A stretch of 64,000 nt of DNA from Obelidium mucronatum (taxonomy: Eukaryota > Chytridiomycota > Chytridiomycetes > Chytridiales > Chytriomycetaceae): the NCBI GenBank assembly GCA_025765595.1, contig JAIVFH010000001.1:186001-250000 (forward strand), written 5' to 3'. A program made the translations under genes and the position numbers. Of this stretch, positions 1-9,803 are shown one piece after another (within the stretch, counting starts at the first letter, position 1; every line of letters begins with the position of its first letter). Below the pieces are notes generated by a model, which was given only the letters and a program-made list of their open reading frames with translations, was not told where the DNA came from and made no database searches.

Positions 1-279
1 GTCGACGACTTGAGTCGTTATCAGAGAAGAAGCAACGTTGTTTTCCTTGGCCAAGGCAACAGCCTTTTCGAGACCAACTTTGCTCAAATCAATGCAATGC
101 ACAGAATGTCCCATTTTCGCCAGGTGTACTGCGTTTCTTCCTTCGCCCTCACCAATGCTTAGGATACGGCTGTTTGGTGGAAGCAAGTGGGCCTGCGCGG
201 CTACAAAGTCGTTGGGAAGTGTGCCATACAAGAATCCGTTGGCGGGATTGTATCGCTTGTCCCAGGACTCGGAGTTCAT
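1..279 (-). CDS. SAM-dependent methyltransferase, partial (C-terminus outside window)
   Basis: Reads from ATG at 279 to the window edge with no stop (93 codons). Near residues 38-50 there is a glycine-rich loop (LSIGEGEGRNAVHLA) followed by an acidic strand end (CIDLS). This is the motif I / motif II pattern of class I S-adenosylmethionine methyltransferases, closest in style to small TehB / thiopurine-type enzymes. The N-terminal WDKRY-P pattern is also typical of that group. The substrate cannot be told from this fragment. No signal peptide is seen, so a cytosolic enzyme is likely. The fold is fairly sure; the exact function is unknown. Confidence 0.75.
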   Translation of the reverse strand, partial: MNSESWDKRYNPANGFLYGTLPNDFVAAQAHLLPPNSRILSIGEGEGRNAVHLAKMGHSVHCIDLSKVGLEKAVALAKENNVASSLITTQVVD

Positions 280-525
280 ATTTTTTCTGATGATGAATAA
301 TGCTATTGCACTTACTCATTTTTTTTTATATTCCTAAAATGATTTGAAATCCGGTTTTCAATGGATTTGAGACAATTTCGCCAGCAATTTCGCTAGTTGT
401 CGAAAAGAAAAAAGGTTTAAGATTTCCATAGCGTTTAACCCTTTATTATTATTCGTCCGCCCCATCTACACAACACATCGTTAAGAGAAAAAAAACAACA
501 CGCGCAGAAAACTGAAAAGGGGGCC
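280..525. other. Intergenic, convergent side of chitinase
   Basis: An A/T-rich spacer between the methyltransferase start and the chitinase stop. It must hold the methyltransferase promoter and the chitinase 3' UTR. No recognisable element was seen. Confidence 0.5.
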
Positions 526-2760
526 TTAAGCACCCCAACCAGCACGAGCAGCCTTAATCAATTCCAAATTGTAGTCCTGAGACAACTCCCAAATCATGGT
601 ACCACCAAGCTTCTGCTGCTTAGCCCAAGCAGCCTTGGCCTGAATAGAAATTGGGTCATCGTAAGAAATGAAAGTAGTTCTACCCAAGTAGCTTGGAGAG
701 TAGAGAGTTGGGTTCTGGGCAAAGTCAAAGTATTGACGAGTCCATCCGTTGGAAGCAGAGGTTGGGGAGCTGGCAAGTGGAGCGGATGCCTGGGCACCTG
801 CAGAGTTGGTTTGTCCACGAATGTTGTTGTACATCCAAACACCACTGTTGTAGCAGACTTTGCATGGGTCGCACCAGATGGCGGCGTCGAGGTAGTCTCC
901 AACAACACCTGCGCAGGATCCACCGTTGACGGATCCAGTACATTGCTGGTAGAGACCGTTGTCCTTGTTGGACTGGACGGACCATGAACGACCGTAGAAG
1001 GCAAGACCGTTTGTGAGTTGGGATGGAGAGGCACCGGCAGCAACCCAGGCCTTGACGGCGTTGGCTTGGGAAAGTGGTTGAGAGTATCCTGCGTTGTTGG
1101 AAGCTGGTTCCTGTGGGTCGTTTGGACCTGGGGAGTTCAAGGCAGAGTTGAAGTCAGAGTAAGCGCTCCAAGCTCCGTAGAAGTCGTAAGACATGATTTG
1201 GGCGTAGTTGGCGTACTTCAAGATGTTTGGAATCTGTTGGACTCCGTTGGCATCAACATAGTGGCTGACTTCAGCGGAGACAGCAAGAGAGATGGAACGG
1301 TCTGGTCCCAACTCGGCACGGAGAGCAGCGAGCAAGCTGACAAAGTTGGCAGCATCGTTCTTGTTGACAGCGTTACAGTCAATACCACCTCCAGCTGGGT
1401 ATTCCCAGTCGAGATCAACACCATCGAAACCCATAGTGTCAAGAAGAGTGTGGACGTTCTTGACAAATGTAGCAGTAAGGGACGCGCTGGCAGCGATCGT
1501 GGAGAAGTGTTGGGATCCAGACCAACCACCAATAGAAACAATAGCCTTCAATTGAGGGTACTTGTAACGCTGAGCAGTGAAAGTTCTCATCCAGTTCAAA
1601 TCAGCGTTAGTGTCGAAGGATTGGAGGTTACCAGAAGCATCAGCGTTAACTAGAAAACTCATGAGACTCCAAAACAGAAAATACAAACAAAGACGAAACA
1701 AAAAAAAAAAACTAACCGAACGCATAGTTGATTCCAGTGAATCCACTAAGATCCAAAGAGCTAATAGCGTTCTGCTTACGAGAGTAAGGAGACCACTGAG
1801 TCCAGTACCCAATCAATCCTGGAGTAGTGTATGGCTTGTAAGTGAATCCAGCACTGTTACATGGACCTTCAAGCTTCCAGCCGGAACCGGCAGCGGCATT
1901 TGGAGGACCAGCAGCTCCTTGGTAACCGACGACGTAGTTGTTTCCAGCGTAGGAAACCAAGTTACCAGTGTTGTATGGGACGGCAGCGAATGGAGTCGCA
2001 GTCCAGTTGGGGTAACAGTCTGGGAGTGGAGTTCCGGTGGGGGATGGTTTTGCCGTGGTGGTGGTAGTGGTAGTGGTGGTTTTGGAAGTGACAGGAATGG
2101 TGGTGGTAGTAGTGGTGGTGGTGGTCTTGGAGGAAGTTGGGGCAACGGTGGTTGTAGCAGCGGTAGTTGTTGCCTTTGTAGTAGTGGTGGTAGTTGTGGT
2201 GGTTGTTGGAGCCACAGTCGTGGTGGTAGGGGCGACAGTGGTAGTGGTAGTGGTAGTGGTAGTTTTTGCAGTAGTAGACGCGACACCACCAACACAGGCG
2301 CCTTGAGAGACCCAACCGCCGTCACCAGTACCTTTTAAAAAGGGGAAAAGAAAAGTTCAGAAAAATAAAAGAGTCCAATGTGGGTGTCTTATCAAATTCA
2401 AAATTTACCTGGAGCAACACCAGCGCCCTCGTACCACGAGTTCTTCCAGTTCTTTCCGTTGTAAGAAACAATAGAACCACCGTTGTAAGACTTGGTAGAA
2501 TCCCAAGCAACGACACAGTCGCTGGCAGGTGGTGGAGAGGCAGTGCCCGTGCAAGGACCTTGAGACTTCCAACCACCGTCACCGGCAGCAGCGGGCGAAG
2601 CACCAGCGGCTTCCCACCAGCTGTTTTGGTAGTTGACTCCGTTCAAGGAAACCAAAGTTGGTTGGGAGTAGGTGGTTGTGCTGTCCCAGGCGGGTGCACA
2701 TTGAGCTTGAGCGGCAGCCAAGGCTGCGGACATGGAGGCAAGGACAACCTTGAGAAGCAT
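526..2760 (-). CDS. Secreted GH18 chitinase with three CBM5/12-like chitin-binding modules
   Basis: Three exons: 2760-2409, 2331-1717 and 1649-526, with GT-AG introns in consistent phase, giving 696 aa. Residues 1-20 are a signal peptide (MLLKVVLASMSAALAAA). Two CBM5/12-like modules follow (about 21-70 and 80-130; pattern W-x-S-x-x-x-Y ... W-E/Y-G ... G-x-G-G-W), then a Thr-rich low-complexity linker (about 135-205), a third chitin-binding-like module (about 215-270), and a GH18 barrel. The catalytic motif FDGVDLDWEYP (DxxDxDxE) is intact and SIGGW precedes it. The enzyme should hydrolyse beta-1,4 chitin outside the cell, in wall remodelling or feeding on chitin. The linker DNA is a GGT/ACC-rich microsatellite, so its length may vary between strains. 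The family call is firm; the biological role is inferred. Confidence 0.93.
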
Positions 2761-3221
2761 AGAAGTGTTTGGAAAAGGGTTGTTTTGGATGAAAACAGTA
2801 TGCTGGGGAGGAAGAGCTCATATTTATCCTTTTTTTTCTTGGATCGAAATTGTCCCAGATCTGCTGACAGAACATGTGATATGAAATCAAATTTTTCCGA
2901 ATTGTGACAACCTGGAACCCGTACATCAACCACTCCTCTTACTTACGGCCGAGTACAATGCTGTCAAATGAAGCATCCCTTTTATCTTTCAATAGAAGAT
3001 TGATGGGTCCATCAAGATTGGGAGGAGCAGACGGCAACATTCAAGTGTCTGAACAAATTCAATCGGGCTTGTGTGGAAAATCGAAATGCACGAAACAGAT
3101 AAAAGAGCCACCCTGTTGACATGATTTCACAAATCCAAACGTATTTATTTCGTTTTCAACTTCTACAAACCCAAAAGAATTTGTTTTGTTTTCAACTTCA
3201 TCTTGCGTCTATACCCAACAT
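2761..3221. promoter_or_regulatory. Chitinase upstream region / TAH18 3' flank
   Basis: About 460 bases with no gene. It must contain the chitinase promoter, as the ATG is at 2760 on the minus strand, and the 3' end of the minus-strand TAH18 gene. No TATA-like or repeat element stood out enough to call. Confidence 0.4.
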
Positions 3222-5629
3222 TCAGACTGATACTGCCGTGTCTTTTCCATAGTAAGCCAAATAAGCAACGGCTTCTTCTTCTGACATACCAGCTTTCGCT
3301 TTCAGTATATCAACCAATGCGCCGTTCACACTTCTTGGAATCCGCTGTGCATTCCTGGAAGTTGGGAAATTTTCGATCCCATTAATACTACGATCAATGG
3401 AAAATGAAACCAGCCAAGAAACTTACCCAGATACATAAATAACACCACCGCGCTGTAGGTAATCCCAAATAAGCTGTCCGTTTTCTACCATACGGTGTTG
3501 TATATACACAACTTTATTCTGGGAGGTTACTTACCTGTCAGTAAACATGGACGAGAGGATGACAAAAAAAGGACTCAACTGGATCATCCCTGGAAAACGC
3601 GTTGAATAGTTTCAGCTTGCCATTCAATTCCAAAGCTTCAAATTCTGCACCATACAGATTATCATACTGTTTTCGATCGATAACCCGTAAAGAGTACATT
3701 TTCTAAAATGGCCATGTCAAGCTTTAAAAAAAAAGAAGCAAAAAGAGAGCAAATAAAGTGTGTAGTGGAGTTTTACCAGTTGCGCCTTGGTGCACTCGTT
3801 CAAGAAGCAGAGACCTCATCGGTGCAATACCAGTACCTTACAGAAAAATGGGATATTTAACAAAAACGAAAACATGAGCTGCGTGGTTGTTTTTACCGGC
3901 TCCAATAAAGATGGTAGGCACTGAAGGGTCTATTGGAAGTTTCATGGTACCTTTATCTATCTTGAAATTGACGGTATCTGTAGTTTTGAAACATCAGCCA
4001 ACGTGTCTGAGATGGAATGATACACCACGTAATTGAAAAGGACAGAATGATTCACTCTCTTCGGCGATTACAAAGAAGAGATCGACTGAAGGTTGACCGT
4101 CTTCGACGGCTGAACCAAGCCTTCGGGAACATTCTCACCTCCACACTTTAACAGAGAAATCATTTTCGAACAAATGCCTTCCCTCATTTTCACCATTCTC
4201 GTTTTGTACTTTACAATCCCGACTGTAATCTCAATAGTAGTAGCAGATGAAGGAGGTGAAGGAGTACCACTAATGGCAGCAACAGTCGTAGTAGCAACAG
4301 TAGAACTACTACGAATATCAACACCAGAAATAGAATACATTTTGGGTCTCATGAAAGGAATCAAATCAAACAAGTAATTCACTGGAATCATTCTCTTGCA
4401 AGAATGAAAATCCGACAAAACTTCGAAATACGTTCTACGCAGTTTGTGGCAGTACGCGTATAGTTCGTCTTGCCCTTGTGCGGAAGCAAACTCGAGGAGT
4501 TTTTCAGCATGCATCAAGTCGGGTGTGAAGAAGGAGAGGAGATGAAAAAAGTAGCGTTTGGGGCGACCGAAAATGTCCAAGTGGTGTGTGAATGCTTTGC
4601 GGAGGGTGAGTGTTGTTGTGGACGAGTTCTTTATAGTGGAAGGGAGAGAGACGTTGGGTCTGTTAGGAATCAGTTTGATGGGTTTATCGGCAATATCATT
4701 CCATTCCAAAAAGTCGAGCACTTCTTGGACGTCAGCGTCCAAGTTTCGCGGATTGATTGTCATTACATCAGCAGGGTCATAACTAGCAGCAGTTTTGCAT
4801 GAGTGAGTGGGTTTAAAAACGACGAGATATCCGCCTTCAGCGGTAGTAAAAGAAAAGAAACAAAAAGCGCCTTAGGCAATATTCCTCCTCTTGCATACCT
4901 CAAATTCTCAGCCCCATTGACATTAAAAACAACATGCCTCACGTCCTGAAAATGATCAGCATGAGTGATTCGTGTATTTTGAATGCACGTAGCGACATTC
5001 GACGAACAAGACGGCTCAATAGAATCAACGGCATTGACCGAATCAACAAACTCGACAACAAAAGACGGACTGGGCAAAACAGTTTTCGAAACGAGAACCG
5101 TCGTCGATGGAAGCGGGAATTTGTTATCCAGAGCTTTCCACAGCTCCTCGGACCAAGGGTCCAGCACGCCGTCGACGCCAAGCAGGTGCTGGTCGTCGGC
5201 AAGCCCGAGCGGGACGATAGCCTCCGCGCCCAGCTGCAGCAGCCGCTTGTGCAGCTTCTTTGCGGCCCAGTTGAACTTGGCGAACGCCGAGTCGCCAAGC
5301 CCGAGCACGGCGACGCGCGCGCCGCTGTTCGCGAGGCGCGGCGCGCGCTTGCGCATCAGCCGGCGCCAGAAGCGCTGCGCATTGCGCGGCTGCGCGCCGT
5401 CGCCGGCCGTGGCGACGACAAAAACGAGGAGCGGCGCCTCGCCAAACGCTGACTCAGCAAACTCAAACTCGTCCAGCGGCAGCACCGCGACGCTCGGAAA
5501 CTGGCGCCGCTCGGCTTCGCGCCCAAGCATCTGTGCGCACTCCTCGGCGGTGCCCGTTTCGGACCCAAAGAGAACTGTGAGCGGCGGGCGATGATGATGG
5601 TGTTGTTTGTCTTGATGATGTTGGTTCAT
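3222..5629 (-). CDS. TAH18: NADPH-dependent diflavin oxidoreductase 1 (Tah18/NDOR1)
   Basis: Seven exons: 5629-4899, 4782-4139, 3977-3897, 3836-3777, 3702-3580, 3518-3427 and 3354-3222, about 620 aa. An N-terminal flavodoxin domain (LFGSETGTAEE near residue 20; GLGDSAFAKFNWAAKK near 110) is followed by the FAD domain (RPKMYSISG) and the NADPH domain (GAG-TGIAPMRS, VYIQHRM). The C-terminus has the family's EEEAVAYLAYYGKD-type end. In yeast, Tah18 passes electrons from NADPH to Dre2 for cytosolic Fe-S cluster assembly. Family homology places NVLFTGYRSK and QYDNLYGAEFE in one exon, but they lie in different frames. The shift is at the T run 3670-3673 (A run on the coding strand), so there is a one-base indel here, either a sequence error or real. 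Exon 1 is strikingly GC-rich (5150-5560). Confidence 0.9.
4831..4845. repeat. Single palindromic hairpin unit in TAH18 intron 1
   Basis: On the minus strand the intron holds ACCGCTGAAGGCGG, one base off the hairpin unit ACCGCCGAAGGCGGT that is tandemly repeated in the PPZ intron at 14.8-15.35 kb. Confidence 0.55.
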
Positions 5630-5720
5630 TTCGATTTGTAAAAAATCGAGAACGCAACTTTATTTGATTTGCACTTGAATTCGAATCAGTGTAATCGCCG
5701 CAACGCTTCGGAATTCGATA

Positions 5721-6346
5721 TCATACGTAAAGGTCATCCAGCTTCCAATCCACCCCGTTTTTCATTCTTCGAAAATCAATCACACAAAATTCGCTACACT
5801 TCTCCAACATATTGTCATACCCACCACCAGCCTGAAATCTTTTCAAATGGTTCATGAGTACATTTCTTTCGCGAAGGAGTTCGATACCCCAAAAAGTTTC
5901 CATATTTGCTGAATGAATAGTGAAATCGATAAATCCGCCGGAATCATTGAAACTTTGAAAGAAATATTTTCGTTGATTTCGCGTCAGAGGAGCATCTGAA
6001 ACGCCTTAGACCACGTGAATAGAGGTCCGACTATTTCCATTTTAAGTTTGGTTTTTCCTTACGTGAGGGACGAGGCACCACAATCATCACTGGATCTTCG
6101 TCCGACTGACCAACTCCAGCCACGCTTGCAGAGACTCTTAGTGGTTTGTTTGCGGCAAGAGAAGCTTGGTTCTTGTAGACCTTAAGGTCAGAGGCGTCGA
6201 CTTGCTGTTGACTCAACAGACATTTGTTCTCCTTCCACACGGCCTGCTTCAAGTCATCAATATCAGCTATTGCGCAAAAGAACAGTTTATGACTTTTTGT
6301 ATTTGGCGATTAGCTGTAGTCAGGGCAGACAAGGCCGTACCAGATT
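5721..6346 (-). pseudogene. Crinkler (CRN)-like gene with nuclease-type C-terminus, N-terminus broken
   Basis: The two-exon layout matches the intact CRN upstream: exon 6063 and up, intron 6062-6005, exon 6004-5721. The CRN ubiquitin-like N-terminal block (DLKQAVW, DASDLKVYKNQAS, VMIVVP) is nearly identical to that at 8034-8328. However, the position equivalent to the start ATG reads ACG, and a CAA-to-TAA change puts an in-frame stop shortly after it. The C-terminal part is different from the kinase gene. It has FIDFTIHS, WGIELLRER and VIDFR, resembling the PD-(D/E)xK-like nuclease modules reported for CRN proteins. It is either a dead copy or one that starts at an unseen upstream exon. The family call comes from recalled motifs, not a search. 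Confidence 0.6.
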
Positions 6347-6522
6347 AGGTGGGACGTGATTTATGATTTTTAGGCTTTTGTATTTTCCTTTTAGTCAAAG
6401 TTGAACATAACTCGTTTTCAGTTAACAACTTCATTCGAAGAAATCATAACAATCATTTCTCAACAGACAAACTACACCGAGAGCAAACCTGCGTATCGCT
6501 GGTTAATCATTGGAACCGAAAC

Positions 6523-8328
6523 TTACAGACAGAGAGCCATACTCTTGATTTGCGCCAAGAGAACATCCACTCCCGGCCTGAGAGTAGGGTTGACTTCCAA
6601 ACAACTTTGTTGAATAACTCTCAATTCGTCAGGAACCGTCACGATAGAGGTTTTGAGAAGATATCCAATCGACCAAATATCGACGGAAGGGCCACGTTGA
6701 TGGTTGGTTTCAGGTGCATGACTTTCGGGCCCCAATTGAGAAATTCCAACTGCTTCGTCAAAATCTATGAGAAACCACTGCGTGTCTTCTTCAGATTTAT
6801 CATCGCGAGAGCGACCAACATTCACCCATCTGATGTCTCTATGGTAGATGCCTTTGGCGTGAATAATCTGCAATGTCTCCAAAATACACACGAGCGACTT
6901 CAAAAGACCCCGTATTGTTATTGGCTGTCTTTGAACTACACGAGGCAAAAAAGTAATTGATCGGTGCTCCATATTGCTTGAGAAGATTTGTTCAAATTTC
7001 GGGGGATCCATTTGTCCCAGTTGCCTAAAAAAAGGTAATTTATTCAGCAATTTTATAACGTTTAGCAATTAAAAAAAACTTGAAAGTTACCGATACAATC
7101 CGAGCACTTTGGAATATGTATCCATTGTTTTGTAAGTCTTTTTTACAAAATTACCTTGTAACCTAACAGTCTTGGTTGTTCGTTCGAAGTCTTCGTCCTC
7201 AATAGCACCGACTTTGACACAAAGTTGAGCAATCATTTTCAACAACGGAGCAATATGAAACAAAGCCGTGATCAATGCCAAACGGTGGTCAACAAATGTC
7301 AAGTCAAATGACATCAAGTCATAAACATGGACCACTTTCTGGTAATTATAAATGGCACACAGCGTTACATTATAGGCACGAGCATAATAGGCTAGCACAT
7401 ATGGGACTTCTTTGAATGACCAATCTAATTTGCTAGACAACTCTTCTTTTGGATTTCCGTTAGAGGAAGGGCCAATCTCTTGGCCTCGAAAAACGCAAAA
7501 CTTGTCCACTGTAATGGTCAAATTAGGGCGCTGTAAACCAAATACCGATGCATCTTGTCTGGAGTTCCGATTGTAAGCCAAAGATGTATTGTTTGCCGTC
7601 GCAGTGAAGGTGATGACATTGGAAATAAACGTGTCCCAAAATGAATGGAATGACTCTTTCGTATCTCCAACAGGAGGAGGATATACAGCGTTTAGCAGAA
7701 ACTTGGCAGCAAAGAGCGTAGAATGCGATTCGTCAGACACTTGACAAAGAAAATTCAGAAAAGAGGTATCATTACAAGCTGAACGGATGGACGCAAATGA
7801 TGCAGCGTTCAGTGGAAAGCGATATGCAAGAGGCTGAGATATTCGTTCTTTCAATTGATGCATATCAGGCAAAATATTGGTTGTTTGTTTCCAGTTCATT
7901 ATCGCATAATCTTTAGAGCGGTCAACAGGATAAAGTTGATTTTGAGCCAATAGAGCATTTGAAACGCCTAGAGGTTTGTAAAATAAGGTCAAACATCCCA
8001 CATGATATAATGCGTTCAGTGGTTATTCCTTACTTGAGGGAAGAGGCACCACAATCACCACTGGATCTTCGTCCGACTGACCAAGTCCAACCACGCTTGC
8101 AGAGACTCTCAGTGGTTCGTTTGCAGCAAGAGAGGCTTGGTTCTTGTAGACCTTAAGGTCAGAGGCGTCGACTTGCAGTGGCTTTAAGAGGCCTTCATTC
8201 TTATTCCACACGGCTGTCTTCAAATCAGCAACAAGAGTAACAGTCGAATCCTCAAATACGTCATCATCCGTATTCGGCAGTTGCCTGTGGTCAGGGTGGA
8301 CAAGGCGATACCAGATTGGGTGGGCCAT
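6523..8328 (-). CDS. Crinkler (CRN)-like protein with C-terminal protein kinase domain
   Basis: Exons 8328-8034, 7967-7091 and 7024-6523 join in phase to 557 aa. Residues 1-98 look like the CRN N-terminal domain: a ubiquitin-like stretch with DLKTAVW, DASDLKVYKN and the VVIVVP end where the header domain meets the variable part. The middle (about 99-390) is unassigned. The C-terminal exon carries kinase catalytic motifs: YHRDIRWVNV (HRD loop, about residue 450), FLIDFDEA (a DFD in place of DFG) and an APE-like triplet, in the style of FunK1/CRN kinases. CRNs are proposed to act in a host nucleus or between competing cells. An in-frame ATG 13 codons upstream (8367) would add a hydrophobic leader. 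A second damaged CRN lies just downstream on the same strand and a relic lies upstream. Confidence 0.75.
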
Positions 8329-8404
8329 AATCACGATTAACAATCTTAGAAGAAAAGAGCAAAGCATTTTCTATCAGAGCTGACATTGAGACTAGTGAAA
8401 CAAG

Positions 8405-8820
8405 TCCTTTGTAACATTAGCTCAGAAAACTACTTCATTCGAAGAAATCATAACAATCGTCCCTCTCCTCCTTTTGTCTGAAACTAAGGTTATCACTTCC
8501 ACCAGTTTTCGCTCCAACAATCCCCAATAAATCATTCAAAAGCTTTTGCTGTTCGCTGTTTAGCCTTTGAATTGTGTCCAACCGCTCATGAAGGACCGAG
8601 GCTTCGTTGCTGGTGATACTGGTGAATTCGCAGCCATGTATGCAAAATGCCCAACATCGTTTGCCGGTTCATCAGGTTCGCTGATTAATGGCGTTGCAAG
8701 ACGGCTATTTTTTGCAGCGTGGACTGAAGGTGATAAATTTGGACTTATTTCAACAGGTGATGCGAGCTGAGATGTTGAATTTTCATCATCGTGGCAATAA
8801 AACATCTGTTCAAGACATCA
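8405..8820 (-). other. Possible coding fragment, unrecognised
   Basis: On the minus strand one frame is open from about 8675 down to a TGA near 8450. It encodes a polar, helix-prone stretch (LHERLDTIQRLNSEQQKLL). Another frame is open over 8805-8560. It may be the rest of the third, decayed Crinkler copy, whose N-terminal relic lies at 9050-9215. I cannot assign a product. Confidence 0.3.
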
Positions 8821-9049
8821 TTCGCAGTCACTCTAAAGCGAATTGCCCTCGGCGATGATCCTACCAGTGATACAACAGGGCTGGTTGTTGCTGCCGCTGG
8901 TAACTCAAAAGACCGTATTGCTTGAATAGAAAATCTCGCTATAAATACGGGAATCGCGTGACTCTGAAGAAGTACTGGTCACACTTTGCTGTAAGTGTTG
9001 GAAGCATCATCGGCAAGCCCATTTTGTTTGTTGTTGCGGGGACGATGGT

Positions 9050-9215
9050 GATTGATAGAGGCACCAAGAGGCTGTCGCTCTCCTTCCACAGACGCCTTCT
9101 TCAAACGAGCAAGCAAACAGAGTAACAGTCAAATCCTCGAATATGTCTGCATCTGTATTCGGCACGGGGCTGTGGTCTGAGTGGACCAGATTGTTGTGGA
9201 CAAAAATAAAAAATA
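9050..9215 (-). pseudogene. Relic of a third Crinkler N-terminal domain
   Basis: The minus strand reads NLVHSDHSPVPNTDADIFED, closely matching the start of the intact CRN at 8328 (LVHPDHRQLPNTDDDVFED). Then the frame shifts: the expected DLKxAVW block is still visible in another frame (RLKKASVE). It is a damaged N-terminal fragment. Confidence 0.7.
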
Positions 9216-9229
9216 AATAGAGTTCAAAA

Positions 9230-9770
9230 ATGCAGTCTCTCATTTCCAACTTCACTGATGATGACCATCAAGACATTTGGGATGCCGTTATTGTTGGATC
9301 CGGGTACGGAGCTTCTATCGCTGCTCTTCGCTTTACTGCAAAGCATCCTAATGCTAAAGTTGCCATTCTGGAGAAGGGCAGAGAGTGGTGAGTTGTTTGT
9401 TATTTAAATTGATGTGTCTGAGATTCAACATACCGGTTCTTTTTTTTTCGCTTTCCTACCGCCGCATGCGGTGTGTTCCTTTTTTATTGTATATGCATCC
9501 TTGATCCTTCTGCTGCCGAAGGCGGGTATCCACCACCCGTGAATGTATTCTTTTGACTGTATACTGAACAGAAACTCATTTCATTCAATCCCTTCTTTCG
9601 CTATCTATATACTCAGGATTCCAGGCCATTTTCCAACGACAGCCGTTGAAGCTGTTGAGGAAATGAATTTAAAGATTGGTACAAAAGGTGTCCACGTGGG
9701 ATCTAAAACGGGGCTTTATGAATTGCATGTTTTTCAGGATTTAGTGACTTTGACTGGTATGTGTGTGTTA

Positions 9771-9803
<33 letters not shown>

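Noticed and set aside
2037..2306. Long Gly/Val-rich open frames on the plus strand
   Set aside because: They are antisense shadows of the Thr-rich chitinase linker microsatellite.
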